This document shows, piece after piece, positions 18,184-27,935 of a DNA stretch of 64,000 nucleotides. The translations under genes and the position numbers were made by a program. Origin of the DNA: Sphingobacterium sp. (GTDB taxonomy: Bacteria > Bacteroidota > Bacteroidia > Sphingobacteriales > Sphingobacteriaceae); NCBI GenBank assembly GCA_022712315.1, contig JALAGS010000205.1, forward strand, positions 1 through 64,000, written 5' to 3'. Under the pieces are notes generated by a model. That model saw only the letters and a program-made list of their open reading frames with translations, had not been told where the DNA came from and ran no database searches. The stretch's first letter is position 1. Each line of letters starts with the position of its first letter.

Positions 18184-18239
18184 AGGAAATTTAATGAATA
18201 AGGGAGATCAATTGATCTCCCTTATTCATTAAATTTCCT
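18184..18239. terminator. Perfect 56-bp palindrome, probably a bidirectional terminator
   Basis: The two 28-base arms are perfectly complementary with no loop, centred on GATCAATTGATC (between 18211 and 18212). It lies between two convergent genes and overlaps the last codons of the minus-strand small ORF. T-runs are short, so termination efficiency is uncertain, but position and symmetry suit a shared terminator. Confidence 0.6.
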
Positions 18240-18398
18240 CTTTTGCCTCCTGTATAATATATAAACAATGACAATAATAGCAATGATTGCTAAAATAATG
18301 TAATGGGAACCTGAATGTTGGGTTTTATCCTCTGTCGTCTGCGCATATGTAAAATTTGCTACGAAAAGAAGCACCATGAAAATCCACTTCTTGCACAT
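18222..18398 (-). CDS. Tiny secreted membrane protein (58 aa)
   Basis: A 58-residue ORF. It begins with a good signal peptide (MCKKWIFMVLLFVANFTYAQ, cut after YA). A short polar stretch TTEDKTQHSGSH follows, then a strongly hydrophobic helix (YIILAIIAIIVIVYILY) and a basic tail RRQKRKFNE. This layout (signal, small outside loop, single helix, positive cytoplasmic tail) supports a real envelope peptide. I do not know the family. Its stop codon falls inside the 56-bp palindrome. Confidence 0.6.
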   Translation of the reverse strand: MCKKWIFMVLLFVANFTYAQTTEDKTQHSGSHYIILAIIAIIVIVYILYRRQKRKFNE

Positions 18399-18691
18399 AA
18401 TAAACGGTTTATTAACTATAGTAGCAAGCTAAGTATTTTTTGCAACAAAGTCAAATTAATTCGCTAAAAAATTTATACCGATTTCTTAAAACTTTTTTGC
18501 AGTGGAAGCAATATGCAAGATTTTTTTGCATATTTTCAAATTTTAAAGAGGTACATTCTGCTGGGACTTGTTCCATCTGATGTTTTTTAGGGTTTTTATG
18601 TCGTTAACGGATGATATTGTTCCTGAAATTGGGCAAATAGGACTAAAAATTGTATCTTGTAGACCTTTTTAAGCGTTTTAGATACCGTATC
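18399..18691. other. Intergenic stretch between the small ORF and nhaA
   Basis: No gene or clear structure was recognised. The in-frame region 18650-18691 ahead of nhaA is open but starts with a non-ATG codon and is not signal-like, so it is treated as leader. Confidence 0.4.
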
Positions 18692-19876
18692 ATGTCAAAA
18701 CTTATCAATTTAACTGTCTTTAGAGAATTCTTAAAATCCAGCTTTGTGGGAGGAATTATTCTTTTTTCCTATGTTATTCTGGCATTGGTTGTCGCAAATA
18801 CATCCTTGTATGACGGCGTAATGGAGTTTCTGAATCATGAGGTAGGTTTTGAAAGTAGCGGTATCCATCTAAAATATTCTTGGCTACTCTGGCTTAATGA
18901 TGGGCTGATGGCCATTTTTTTTCTATTGGTCGGCCTTGAAATTAAACGCGAGATTGTGGAGGGGGAGCTTTCTTCACCAAGCAAGGCTATTCTTCCTATA
19001 TTGGCAGCTGTGGGGGGCGCGATTTTGCCGGCCGTCATTTATTTTGCACTGAATCAGGGATCTGATACCGCAAATGGTTGGGGAATTCCAATGGCCACAG
19101 ATATCGCATTTGCCTTGGCTGTTATTACGCTTTTAGGAAATAAGGTACCTGCGAGTCTTAAAATCTTTTTGGCTGCCCTGGCAATTGTTGATGATTTGCT
19201 TGCAATATTGGTTATCGCGATCTTCTATAGTAACGGGATTCATGCTACCTATCTGTTTATAGCACTCGGTATTTTTCTGTTTCTGCTGCTGTTGAATAAA
19301 TTGGGGGTTAAAGCGATATGGGCTTACCTGGTTCCTGGATTATTCATTTGGTATTTTGTTCATCATTCGGGTATTCATGCAACAATAGCAGGTGTATTGG
19401 TTGCCATGACTTTGCCGACGACACCTGATGCCGAAGAATCGCCTTTGGAAAAGCTTGAACATGTATTGACCAAACCTGTCAACTTCATTATCATTCCTTT
19501 GTTTGCATTTGCGAATACGCTTATTCCAATCCATGGGGAAATGATTGGTGGTTTGACTTCAAAATTGGGGATCGGTATTATCCTTGGCCTAATCGCTGGT
19601 AAATCAATTGGGATATTTTTGATCTGTTTTATTGCTAAAAAATTGAAGATTGCGCAATTACCGGAAGGGGCTGGCTGGAAACAGATTTTTGGTGTAGGCT
19701 TGTTGGGGGGAATCGGTTTCACGATGTCGATCTTCATCTCGATATTATCTTTTGATGATAGCATGCTGATTGAAGAAGCGAAATTTGCAGTTCTTATTGC
19801 GTCATTGTGTGCTGGCTTGCTCGGCTATATCGTGTTGAGTCTGGTGGCTTCAAAGAAAACGACCGCAGTTTGTTGA
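18692..19876 (+). CDS. nhaA: Na+/H+ antiporter NhaA
   Basis: Inner-membrane antiporter that expels sodium in exchange for protons and helps control pH and salt. Helix 5 carries the two ion-binding aspartates in the motif IVDDLLAIL. The other family landmarks are present: NDGLMAIFFLLVGLEIKRE, PMATDIAFALAV, and the C-terminal GIGFTMSIFIS. From the ATG at 18692 it is 394 residues, a usual length with about 12 helices. The 14-residue upstream extension is rejected because it lacks an ATG. Confidence 0.95.
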   Translation: MSKLINLTVFREFLKSSFVGGIILFSYVILALVVANTSLYDGVMEFLNHEVGFESSGIHLKYSWLLWLNDGLMAIFFLLVGLEIKREIVEGELSSPSKAILPILAAVGGAILPAVIYFALNQGSDTANGWGIPMATDIAFALAVITLLGNKVPASLKIFLAALAIVDDLLAILVIAIFYSNGIHATYLFIALGIFLFLLLLNKLGVKAIWAYLVPGLFIWYFVHHSGIHATIAGVLVAMTLPTTPDAEESPLEKLEHVLTKPVNFIIIPLFAFANTLIPIHGEMIGGLTSKLGIGIILGLIAGKSIGIFLICFIAKKLKIAQLPEGAGWKQIFGVGLLGGIGFTMSIFISILSFDDSMLIEEAKFAVLIASLCAGLLGYIVLSLVASKKTTAVC

Positions 19877-19960
19877 TTTCTATACTGTACCTCGAAAATA
19901 CAGCTTAGAAGGCTTATTAGCCCACAATTTTTATTTTATTGCCGGATATAAGTAGCGTGC

Positions 19961-20134
19961 ATGATATTGTTCCAAGAATATAAAAACCTTCATGACTTCG
20001 CAGACCCCAACAGTAATGAAAGCGAGCTGAAGGTTCTTTCTGGGCAATAAGATCAGATACTTCCAGAAAAAATAGAGGAAATACGAGCTGCAGGTAGTAA
20101 TTTTCCGTTTTTCGGAATAGTTTTCGTAATTTAG
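19961..20134 (+). pseudogene. Short interrupted reading frame ahead of the helicase
   Basis: An ATG at 19961 opens a 29-codon protein-like frame ending in TAA at 20048-20050. The same frame then continues for 27 sense codons to TAG at 20132-20134, reading DQILPEKIEEIRAAG at the start of the second half. Both halves have ordinary protein composition. This could be a small gene broken by a single nonsense change, or coincidence. No family was recognised. Confidence 0.25.
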
Positions 20135-20157
20135 GGGACAACAATAAAAAGAATACT

Positions 20158-21384
20158 TTGAGGTTTGATGAATTTGGTTTTGTTCCAGCTTTGGAAGAAG
20201 GCCTAGAAAGTATGATGTTCGAAGACGCAACGCCCATTCAGGAACAGACTATCCCAATTATCAAAGAGGGAAAAGATATGATTGCCTGTGCACAGACAGG
20301 TACAGGTAAAACAGCAGCTTATATGTTGCCGATCCTCGATGCAATAGCGCGGAATTCAAGGGAATCTATCCTCGCTATTATCCTTGTTCCGACCCGGGAA
20401 CTTGCTATGCAAATTGACCAGCAGATTATGGGCATGTCTTATTACACGGGTGCAACATCCATAGCCATTTATGGTGGTGGTGATGGTATGGGGTATGAAC
20501 AGCAAAAACGGGCGATACGAGAGGGAGTAAATATTATTGTTGCTACGCCGGGAAGGTTGATAAGCCATCTTACCTCCATGAAGATTGATCTCTCTCATTT
20601 AAAGCACTTTGTTTTGGATGAAGCCGATAGTATGCTGGATATGGGATTTCAAGACGATATTTTACGTATTGTAAGTTATCTACCGAAGAAAAAGCAGATG
20701 CTTTTGTTTTCGGCTACGATGCCGATGAAGATTAGGTCTTTTGCCCGAAAAATTCTACAAGAGCCTGTGGAAGTCAATATTGCCATTTCTAAACCTTCGG
20801 AAGGGATAGATCAACGTGTTTATCTTGCCTATGATCAACAGAAAATGGAACTCCTGAAGAATATACTGAAGGATCCCAACTATGTATCAGTTATTATTTT
20901 TGCATCTCAAAAAACTACAGTCAAACTTCTCGCTCAGGAATTACAGAAGCAGGGGATTGATGCGGAGGGTTTCCATTCGGATCTTGAGCAGTCGAAACGG
21001 GAAGATATCATGGCCAGATTCCGGTCTCGTCAGGTACGGGTACTGGTAGGGACAGATGTGATATCTCGCGGTATCGATGTGGTGGGGATCAGTTTGGTCG
21101 TTAATTACGATGTTCCACCGGATCCGGAAGACTACGTACACCGTATTGGACGTACTGCGCGGGCAGCAACTACAGGAACAGCCATTACCTTTGTCAATGA
21201 GAAAGACCAAAACCGTTTCGCTCAGATTGAGAATTTAATAGGTTATCCGATTGAACAACTTCCATTGCCAGAGGGGTTTGAAGCGGGACCTACTTACAAT
21301 CCTGCCAAAAAGAATCCACAGCATAAGAAGAAGCGTTTCAATAGGAATAAAAATAAAAACTATCAGAAAGCTAAAAGAGCCTGA
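20158..21384 (+). CDS. DEAD-box RNA helicase
   Basis: ATP-dependent RNA helicase, 408 residues. Motifs in order: Q motif (GFVPALEEGLESMMFEDATPIQ area), I AQTGTGKT, Ia PTRELA, II DEAD, III SAT, then IV-VI in the second RecA domain ending with HRIGRTARA. A short basic tail (KKNPQHKKKRFNRNKNKN) probably binds RNA. The start codon must be TTG at 20158: there is no ATG between the upstream stop at 20098 and the conserved N-terminus. Related Bacteroidota proteins start at this position in the alignment (recollection). The gene ends in a strong hairpin. Confidence 0.93.
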   Translation: MRFDEFGFVPALEEGLESMMFEDATPIQEQTIPIIKEGKDMIACAQTGTGKTAAYMLPILDAIARNSRESILAIILVPTRELAMQIDQQIMGMSYYTGATSIAIYGGGDGMGYEQQKRAIREGVNIIVATPGRLISHLTSMKIDLSHLKHFVLDEADSMLDMGFQDDILRIVSYLPKKKQMLLFSATMPMKIRSFARKILQEPVEVNIAISKPSEGIDQRVYLAYDQQKMELLKNILKDPNYVSVIIFASQKTTVKLLAQELQKQGIDAEGFHSDLEQSKREDIMARFRSRQVRVLVGTDVISRGIDVVGISLVVNYDVPPDPEDYVHRIGRTARAATTGTAITFVNEKDQNRFAQIENLIGYPIEQLPLPEGFEAGPTYNPAKKNPQHKKKRFNRNKNKNYQKAKRA

Positions 21385-21389
21385 TTTTA

Positions 21390-21434
21390 AAATACAAAGC
21401 CCCCATATGAGAAAAATATGGGGGCTTTGTATTT
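21390..21434. terminator. Long bidirectional terminator between helicase and VOC genes
   Basis: A perfect 19-bp stem (390-408 with 416-434) with a 7-base loop and A/T-rich ends lies between convergent genes. Confidence 0.85.
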
Positions 21435-21456
21435 CAGTATATATTGTATTCAACTT

Positions 21457-21822
21457 TTATTCAACAGTCCATACGGCCAATTCATATCCGTCGGGATCCT
21501 GGAACTGAAATCTTTTTCCACCCGGAAAGCTAAAAATATCTTTTAATATAGTCCCGCCAGCACGGATAACCTGATCACGCGTGGCCTGCAGATCGTCGGC
21601 ATAGATAACGACGAGAATACTGCCATTTATGGGGTCGCCAAGTGTAAAACCACCATCAACATATTTTCCGCCAAAAGCCGTATATGCTGGCCCGTAATCC
21701 GTAAACTCCCAACCGAAACTCGTTGAGTAGAATGCTTTGGCACGTTCAAGGTCGCTTGATACAAACTCAAGGTATTGGATCTGCTGGTTAACAAATTTGT
21801 TTTCTGTACTGCTATTGCTCAT
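21457..21822 (-). CDS. VOC family (glyoxalase-fold) protein
   Basis: Cytoplasmic protein of 121 residues with the beta-alpha-beta-beta-beta repeat of the vicinal oxygen chelate fold. IQYLEFVSSDLERAKAFYSTSFGWEF opens the first half; a C-terminal FQDPDGYELAVWTVE contains a typical metal-site glutamate. Such proteins range from lactoylglutathione lyases to antibiotic-binding or epimerase-like enzymes, and nothing here fixes the substrate. It is a single gene. Confidence 0.8.
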   Translation of the reverse strand: MSNSSTENKFVNQQIQYLEFVSSDLERAKAFYSTSFGWEFTDYGPAYTAFGGKYVDGGFTLGDPINGSILVVIYADDLQATRDQVIRAGGTILKDIFSFPGGKRFQFQDPDGYELAVWTVE

Positions 21823-22014
21823 AACGGAACTATCTATTTAATGTATATATAATAAATTGCTTGACCGGTTGTGCCGGTTTTGGAATTAAAACCCGAATCG
21901 TTTCATAAATATAAGGCTTTGTTGAAAATGATACACATTTTTCTTTTCAATATGTTTTTTTAGGGGCTACCTGTTTATCGGGGGCTACCTGCTAGGCACA
22001 AGGAGGAAACAATG

Positions 22015-22049
22015 TTCATTTCCCAATCTTAGTTGGACTGGGAAATGAA
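22015..22049 (-). terminator. Hairpin after the EamA gene
   Basis: An 11-bp stem TTCATTTCCCA/TGGGAAATGAA with a 13-base loop lies just beyond the EamA stop. The T-tail is weak. Confidence 0.5.
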
Positions 22050-22058
22050 TGGAGGTTG

Positions 22059-22928
22059 TTAAGCGCTCTTTTTACTGCTGATCCAATATTGTAATAACAC
22101 AGATGAAACAACCAAAAGCAGTCCAACATAGAAGGATAGGTTTAATTCTCTTGCTTCATTAAGAAGTAAAAATGCAATCAAAATAGCATATACTGGCTCA
22201 AGATTTAAGCTTAAGTTCAATGTAAATGCTGATATCTTCTTTAAGATTTCTGTAAATGCGAGATAGACTCCCACAGTACAACATACAGATAGGATGATCA
22301 GATAGAAAATATCCCGGGCATTGGGAATGAAAGTGCTGATTGGATAGTGTTGAATGTAAAAAGGAAGTAGACATACCAGCCCTATTGTTCCACCGATCAT
22401 TTGATAATAGTTAATGCATATTGCGCTGTACTTTTTGGTCAATTTTTCATTGTGAACCGCATAGAGTGAGGCAAAAGCCGGAGAAATTATCCCTAAGACT
22501 ACGCCAAGCTGGTGTGAGGTATCGAAGTGAAATATCAGTGCAATACCGCACAACGTAAGTCCACTCAACAGGAGTTCAGACAATCTGAATTTCGTTTTAT
22601 TGATCATCGGTGCAAAAATAGCGGTGAAAAAACTTGCCATACAGTAGCAGATCACGCCGATGGAAATGTTTGAATATTTGATGCTAGCATAGAATAATAG
22701 CCAGGAGGCTGTCAATAGTAGCCCATTTTTTGAAATATGAAGTTTCTCTTTGAAAGTAAAATCTGTAGGTATTTTATACCATTTTAGAATAAAAAATAGG
22801 ATAACGGCAGCTAAAAATACCCGGTACCATGTGAGTATCCCCTCGTTGAGTGAAATCACTTTTCCAAATACGCCAGATAGTCCCAGGCACAGCACAGCAA
22901 GGTGCAGCATGAAATATGAATGTTTCAT
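22059..22928 (-). CDS. EamA/DMT family transporter
   Basis: Inner-membrane exporter of the drug/metabolite superfamily, 289 residues from the ATG at 22928, with ten predicted helices arranged as two EamA repeats. The first repeat has GLSGVFGKVI and NEGILTWYR; the second ends in LVVSSVLLQYW. The nine-residue N-terminal extension is rejected because it would put charged residues before helix 1 without an ATG. The substrate is unknown. Confidence 0.85.
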   Translation of the reverse strand: MKHSYFMLHLAVLCLGLSGVFGKVISLNEGILTWYRVFLAAVILFFILKWYKIPTDFTFKEKLHISKNGLLLTASWLLFYASIKYSNISIGVICYCMASFFTAIFAPMINKTKFRLSELLLSGLTLCGIALIFHFDTSHQLGVVLGIISPAFASLYAVHNEKLTKKYSAICINYYQMIGGTIGLVCLLPFYIQHYPISTFIPNARDIFYLIILSVCCTVGVYLAFTEILKKISAFTLNLSLNLEPVYAILIAFLLLNEARELNLSFYVGLLLVVSSVLLQYWISSKKSA

Positions 22929-23149
22929 AAGAAATTGTCTTCCAGTTCCGTCCATTAAGGGCGGAAGGTGTTAAATAATAAAATTGATAGAAAATAAGAA
23001 GCACAGCAAACTGGTCCATTTCTGGTATTGTGCTTCAGTAATATAGAAAAGAAATATTACGCTATTGGAGGAGGAAGACAACTCGTTCTATTCATCATAT
23101 TTGTATTTACCCGAAGATAAGGAATTTTGGGCGGAGCTGCAAACAAGGA

Positions 23150-23186
23150 AAGAAAAAGCCCCTAGAAAGTCTTTGCTTCTAGGGGC
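23150..23186 (-). terminator. Terminator of the first RND operon
   Basis: A 10-bp stem (158-167 with 177-186, GCCCC core) is followed on the minus strand by TTTTTC. It lies 34 bases beyond the last gene of the operon. Confidence 0.85.
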
Positions 23187-23219
23187 ATATATTTAGTCAG
23201 TGCCTTTTATTTTGTGATT

Positions 23220-24656
23220 CTATGGCGTATTTGGCGGTAAAGTATCTGTTCCGCCACCCAGTGCACGGTAAAGATCTATGGCTGCGTTGAGCTTTTCCCG
23301 TTTTACTGTAATACGTTCCAAATCATTTTGAAGTGCATTGTTTTGGGCAGCTATCACCTCCAAATAGTTTGCCATCCCACTTTTGTAAAGTAGTGATGCA
23401 TCGGCGGTGGCTTTGGCGAGGGCATTTGATTTGGCATGGATAAGTTGCAGGCGCTGTTCCGTATGTTTGATTTTTGCCAAGGCATCCGAAACTTCTGAAA
23501 CAGCGACCATGACCGACTGTTTAAACTGCAGGGCTATTTTTTCACGTTCAATGACCGATATCTCATAGTTTGTTTTTAAAGCACCTTTCTGGAAAATTGG
23601 CTGTGCAATATTCCCCGCTATTGTTTTCACAATAGAACCCGGTAAATCGAACCATTTGTTAAATTGAATGGAGTTTGTACCGATGGATGGTGTCAAGCTT
23701 ATGGAAGGGTACATCGCTGCTTTAGCAAGTCCCATTCTGCTTGTCGCTGCCACAACCGCGTATTCAGCTGCTCTGACATCTGGTCTGCGGCTCAAGAGTT
23801 CGGCCGGCACCCCCGTAGCAAGCCCGTTGCCAACGATCGTATCATCTAAACTTGCTGTACGTTGAATGCCCTCGGGGAAACCTCCGCAAAGAATGCTCAG
23901 TGCATTTTCTTCGACCGCCATATTTTGATGGGCTAGGGGAATTAACAATTCAGCAGTTTTCTTCTGAGCTTCGGCTTGCTCCACGGCAAGCGAACTAACC
24001 AGTGATGAGTTGTATTGCAAACGTATCATATTCAGTGTGCTGTCGCTCAATTGAACATTTTTTTGTGCAATCTTAAGCTGCTCATCCAAAGCAATCAGAT
24101 TATAATAGGACTGGATGACCTGTACAATAAGGCGTGTTTTTAATGCGGAAAGATTTTCCTTTTGGCCAAAGAAATTGGCCATAGATTCCTCTTTTTGCAT
24201 TTTTACCTTTCCCCAGATATCGGCTTCCCAAGATAATCTAAGCGTAGCACTATAATCGTCCATATAGGGTGTTCCAATAAATTGGTCGCTCAGCGAGCCA
24301 TTCAAGGAGTTGCTCGATAACCAGGTTCTGTTCGCTCCAATGCTTAAATCAGCTGTTGGCAGTAACCCTTTCTTAGACTGCTTGTACGCGAGTTCTAATT
24401 GTTGCATGTTGAGGAGTGCTACATTGACGTCCGTATTATTGGACAAAGCCTTCTCAATGAGTGAGGTCAATAAGGGGTCCTGTACAAATTTACGCCAGGA
24501 TAGCTGTAGCGTATCGGACGTGAGAACAACCTCGCTGTTTTTGAAATTTTCGGGCATTGCTATCTCCTGACGTGTGTATTTTTTCCCCACGCTGCATGCG
24601 GACAACAACAGGGTAGTGCTTGCGAAAATTGTTATATAGTGATGAAATTTTTTCAT
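23220..24656 (-). CDS. RND efflux outer-membrane lipoprotein (NodT/OprM family)
   Basis: Outer-membrane channel of a tripartite RND pump, 478 residues. The signal peptide ends in a lipobox (LLLSACS), so the mature protein starts with a lipidated cysteine. Two outer-membrane-efflux domains follow, with the typical LSRRPDVRAAEYAVVAA segment after the middle and NYLEVIAAQNNALQNDLE near the end. It starts one base after the pump gene's stop, and is the last gene of the operon. Confidence 0.93.
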   Translation of the reverse strand: MKKFHHYITIFASTTLLLSACSVGKKYTRQEIAMPENFKNSEVVLTSDTLQLSWRKFVQDPLLTSLIEKALSNNTDVNVALLNMQQLELAYKQSKKGLLPTADLSIGANRTWLSSNSLNGSLSDQFIGTPYMDDYSATLRLSWEADIWGKVKMQKEESMANFFGQKENLSALKTRLIVQVIQSYYNLIALDEQLKIAQKNVQLSDSTLNMIRLQYNSSLVSSLAVEQAEAQKKTAELLIPLAHQNMAVEENALSILCGGFPEGIQRTASLDDTIVGNGLATGVPAELLSRRPDVRAAEYAVVAATSRMGLAKAAMYPSISLTPSIGTNSIQFNKWFDLPGSIVKTIAGNIAQPIFQKGALKTNYEISVIEREKIALQFKQSVMVAVSEVSDALAKIKHTEQRLQLIHAKSNALAKATADASLLYKSGMANYLEVIAAQNNALQNDLERITVKREKLNAAIDLYRALGGGTDTLPPNTP

Positions 24657-24657
24657 T

Positions 24658-27600
24658 TTAATCGTTTGTATTGTGTACTGTATTGTCCGTAAGCTTTTTA
24701 CCCGAAACTTTTTCTTGCAAATATTGGAACACCAGATACAGTAATGGTATAATAATTACCCCAAGGATAACACCGCTTAACATACCCATTGCTGCTCCTG
24801 TACTGATGGAATGGTTACCTGTAGCCGTTCCGCCGGTAGCAAACATCAAGGGTACCATACCCGCAATGAAAGCCAATGAAGTCATCAAGATTGGACGTAG
24901 ACGAGCTCTTGCACCTTCCAAAGCCGAATCAATGAGTGAGGAGCCTGCTCTTCTCCGCTGTAAAGCAAATTCAACAATCAAAATAGCATTTTTTGCCAAA
25001 AGACCGATGAGCATGATCAAGCCGACCTGGACGTAGATATTGTTGTCCAATCCAATAGCACGTGTTCCTAGGAAAGAGCCGATCATACCTGTTGGGATTG
25101 ATAACAGGACGGCAAGGGGCAATAAATAACTTTCATACTGTGCTGATAGTAAGAAATATACAAATAGTAAGCTTAATGCTAGGATAAGTACGGTCTGATT
25201 GCCTGATGACTTCTCTTCCAAGCTAAGTCCCGTCCATTCGTAGCTATAGTCTCCCGGTAACTTAGTCAATACATTTTTCTCCAATGTTTCCATGATCGCG
25301 CCATTACTGATACCAGGCGTACTAACCACGTTTATCGTGAGTGAATTGTATAAATTATAACGGGTTACCGACTCAGGGCCATACACTTTACGAAGTGTGA
25401 CCAAGGTATTTACAGGGACCATTTGGCCAAGGTTATTTTTGACAAATATCTCGTTGAATGCTTCTTTGTCAGTTCTGTAGATACCATCTGCTTTTACCGC
25501 TATTCGGTAGAATTTGCCGAAACGATTAAAATTCAATGATTGGTCACCGGCAAAATAGGTCTGAACAGACGAAAGCATTTCACTGACATCTACACCGAGT
25601 TGGGCAGCTTTATCTTCATCTACTTCAAGCTCCATCTGTGGATAATCTGCTCTAAACATGGTATAAGCGAATTGTACGCCCGGTTGTTGCATAATCTGTG
25701 CAATAACAGAGTCTGACATTGCTTTCAGCTCAACCGGCGATTTGCCAGCCCTGTCCTGCAAGACGAGTTCTGCGCCATTCATCATTCCATAACCGTCCAC
25801 AGGAGGGGAACGGAAAGCCATGGCATTACCTTCTTTGACACTGGCTAATTTTCCCGAAATAACTTGGTGAATCTGATCAATATCATTCATTTCACCACGC
25901 TTCTTTTTATCCTTTAAACGAATGAAACCTGTTGCGTAGGCCGCACTTGAATTATTACCGATCATATTAAATCCCGTGATACTCGTATGGCTTTCAATAG
26001 CAGGAATATCGGCAAGTAATTTTTCTATTTTTTCTACTGCTTTTGTGGTTCGATCAAGTCCCGTTCCTGGGGGCATTTCCAAGCTATAAACTACAAAGTT
26101 ATCATCTTCCATGGGTACAAAACTTTTGGAAGTACTTGTCATGAGGTACCCTGCAACAGCAATGGTTGCTAGGATTAATATTGCAGAAATCCATTTTTTC
26201 TTTGCCAGGAATTTTAATGAACCAACGTATCGGTTGGTCATGTTTTCGAAGCCAGCGTTAAACGCTTTGAAAAAACGTTGAGAAAATCCTGTTTTTGGGG
26301 TCTGCCCATCGTGATTTTCGGCGTGCGTATTTTTAAGCAATAGTGCGCAGAGTGCTGGTGTCAGTGTTAAGGCATTGATTGCAGAGATCACAATGGCGAT
26401 AACAAGGGTATAGGCAAACTGTTTATAAAACATGCCTGATGAACCTGTCATAAATCCAATGGGAATAAAAACTGCACACATAACCAAGGTAATGGAGATT
26501 ACAGCCCCTGTTATTTCACTCATGGCACTATGAGTAGCCTGCTTGCCGGTTAAGTTGGAAGTCTCCATCTTTCCGTGTACTGCTTCGACAACGACAATTG
26601 CATCATCGACCACGATACCGATGGCGAGTACGAGGGCAAATAGCGTCAATATATTGATGGTAAAGCCAAATACCAGCAAGAAAAAGAATGTACCTACAAT
26701 AGCTACGGGTACGGCGATTGCCGGAATAATCGTCGAACGGATGTCCTGAAGGAATAAGAATACAACCAAGAAAACCAATATAAAGGCTTCGATTAATGTT
26801 GAACGCACCTGAGCGGTACTTTCATCCAACCGTTCTTTGGTACTGATCAGTTTAAAGATCTTGATTCCGGGAGGGAACGAGCGCTGTGCTATTTCAATCT
26901 GTTTATCGATGCCGATCTCAATTTCATTGGCATTGGATCCTGATGTCTGGAATATACCGATCGTGACGGTATTTAGCCCGTTATTTTGGGAGTTTCCACT
27001 GTAACTGATCGAGCCAAATTCTATGCGTGATACGTCTTTCAACCGTACGATCTGGACCCCATTATTTTTGACAATAATATTTTCATATTGCTCCGGAAGA
27101 TTCTTTTTCCCCTTATAGCGTATGACATATTCAAGTGGTGCTTTTGATTCTTCCCCTAATTTTCCAGGTGCAGACTCCAAACTCTGTTTGGAAATTGCAG
27201 CAATGACTTCTTGGGGAACAAGTCCGTAGCTTGCCATTTTCTGCGGATTTAACCATACGCGCATTGAATAATCTTTGGAACCAAATACCATAGCCTGACC
27301 GACACCCGGTACCCTTTTGATCTGTGGGATTAAGTTAATGTTCACATAGTTCTGTAAAAATAGTTCATCATATTTTTTGTTATCTTCTGTATAGATATTA
27401 AATATCATGATCATGCTATTTTGTTGTTTGGAAGTCGTTAATCCCATTCGGACGACTTCCTGTGGCAGGATAGGCGTAGCCTGTTGTACTCTATTTTGCA
27501 CATTTACGGCTGCCTGATCTGGATTTACACCTGCTTTAAAGACAATACGTACAGAGAATGTACCATCATTACTTGCAGTAGATGTAATGTATTCCATGTC

Positions 27601-27819
27601 CTCCACACCATTGATTTGCTCTTCAAGGGGTGTCACAACCGATCTCAATACTGTTTCGCTATTTCCTCCGGGATAGCTTCCGGTAACTTGGACCGTGGGC
27701 GGGGCGATATCCGGGAATCGCGTTTGAGGCAGCCTAAAAAGACCGATGATCCCCAGTATGACAAATATGATAGATATAACAGTTGCCAAAACTGGCCTGT
27801 CAATAAATTTCTTTAACAT
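24658..27819 (-). CDS. RND family efflux pump, inner-membrane permease (AcrB-like)
   Basis: Proton-driven HAE-1 pump, 1053 residues. The N-terminus MLKKFIDRPVLATVISI is helix 1. The proton-relay pair is in GIVVDDAIVVVEAV (helix 4) and the lysine in GLLAKNAILIVEF (helix 10). Two large periplasmic porter loops lie between helices 1-2 and 7-8, as usual. It lies between the adaptor (upstream) and the channel (downstream). The substrates cannot be predicted. It is closely similar in layout to the second pump at 33695 but differs through most of its porter domain. Confidence 0.96.
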   Translation of the reverse strand: MLKKFIDRPVLATVISIIFVILGIIGLFRLPQTRFPDIAPPTVQVTGSYPGGNSETVLRSVVTPLEEQINGVEDMEYITSTASNDGTFSVRIVFKAGVNPDQAAVNVQNRVQQATPILPQEVVRMGLTTSKQQNSMIMIFNIYTEDNKKYDELFLQNYVNINLIPQIKRVPGVGQAMVFGSKDYSMRVWLNPQKMASYGLVPQEVIAAISKQSLESAPGKLGEESKAPLEYVIRYKGKKNLPEQYENIIVKNNGVQIVRLKDVSRIEFGSISYSGNSQNNGLNTVTIGIFQTSGSNANEIEIGIDKQIEIAQRSFPPGIKIFKLISTKERLDESTAQVRSTLIEAFILVFLVVFLFLQDIRSTIIPAIAVPVAIVGTFFFLLVFGFTINILTLFALVLAIGIVVDDAIVVVEAVHGKMETSNLTGKQATHSAMSEITGAVISITLVMCAVFIPIGFMTGSSGMFYKQFAYTLVIAIVISAINALTLTPALCALLLKNTHAENHDGQTPKTGFSQRFFKAFNAGFENMTNRYVGSLKFLAKKKWISAILILATIAVAGYLMTSTSKSFVPMEDDNFVVYSLEMPPGTGLDRTTKAVEKIEKLLADIPAIESHTSITGFNMIGNNSSAAYATGFIRLKDKKKRGEMNDIDQIHQVISGKLASVKEGNAMAFRSPPVDGYGMMNGAELVLQDRAGKSPVELKAMSDSVIAQIMQQPGVQFAYTMFRADYPQMELEVDEDKAAQLGVDVSEMLSSVQTYFAGDQSLNFNRFGKFYRIAVKADGIYRTDKEAFNEIFVKNNLGQMVPVNTLVTLRKVYGPESVTRYNLYNSLTINVVSTPGISNGAIMETLEKNVLTKLPGDYSYEWTGLSLEEKSSGNQTVLILALSLLFVYFLLSAQYESYLLPLAVLLSIPTGMIGSFLGTRAIGLDNNIYVQVGLIMLIGLLAKNAILIVEFALQRRRAGSSLIDSALEGARARLRPILMTSLAFIAGMVPLMFATGGTATGNHSISTGAAMGMLSGVILGVIIIPLLYLVFQYLQEKVSGKKLTDNTVHNTND

Positions 27820-27935
27820 TTTAGTTTAAATTTTATAAAGCTTTTAGTACGTTTTTTTTCAAAAGTGAATACGGAATGTATAGGCTTGTTGCCTTTCTTT
27901 GAGTAGTTCAGCTTTTGCTATACCTGCTATCCTTG

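Noticed and set aside
19375..19764. A 129-codon frame on the minus strand within nhaA
   Set aside because: It is wholly inside the well-conserved nhaA gene and is a shadow of its codon pattern.
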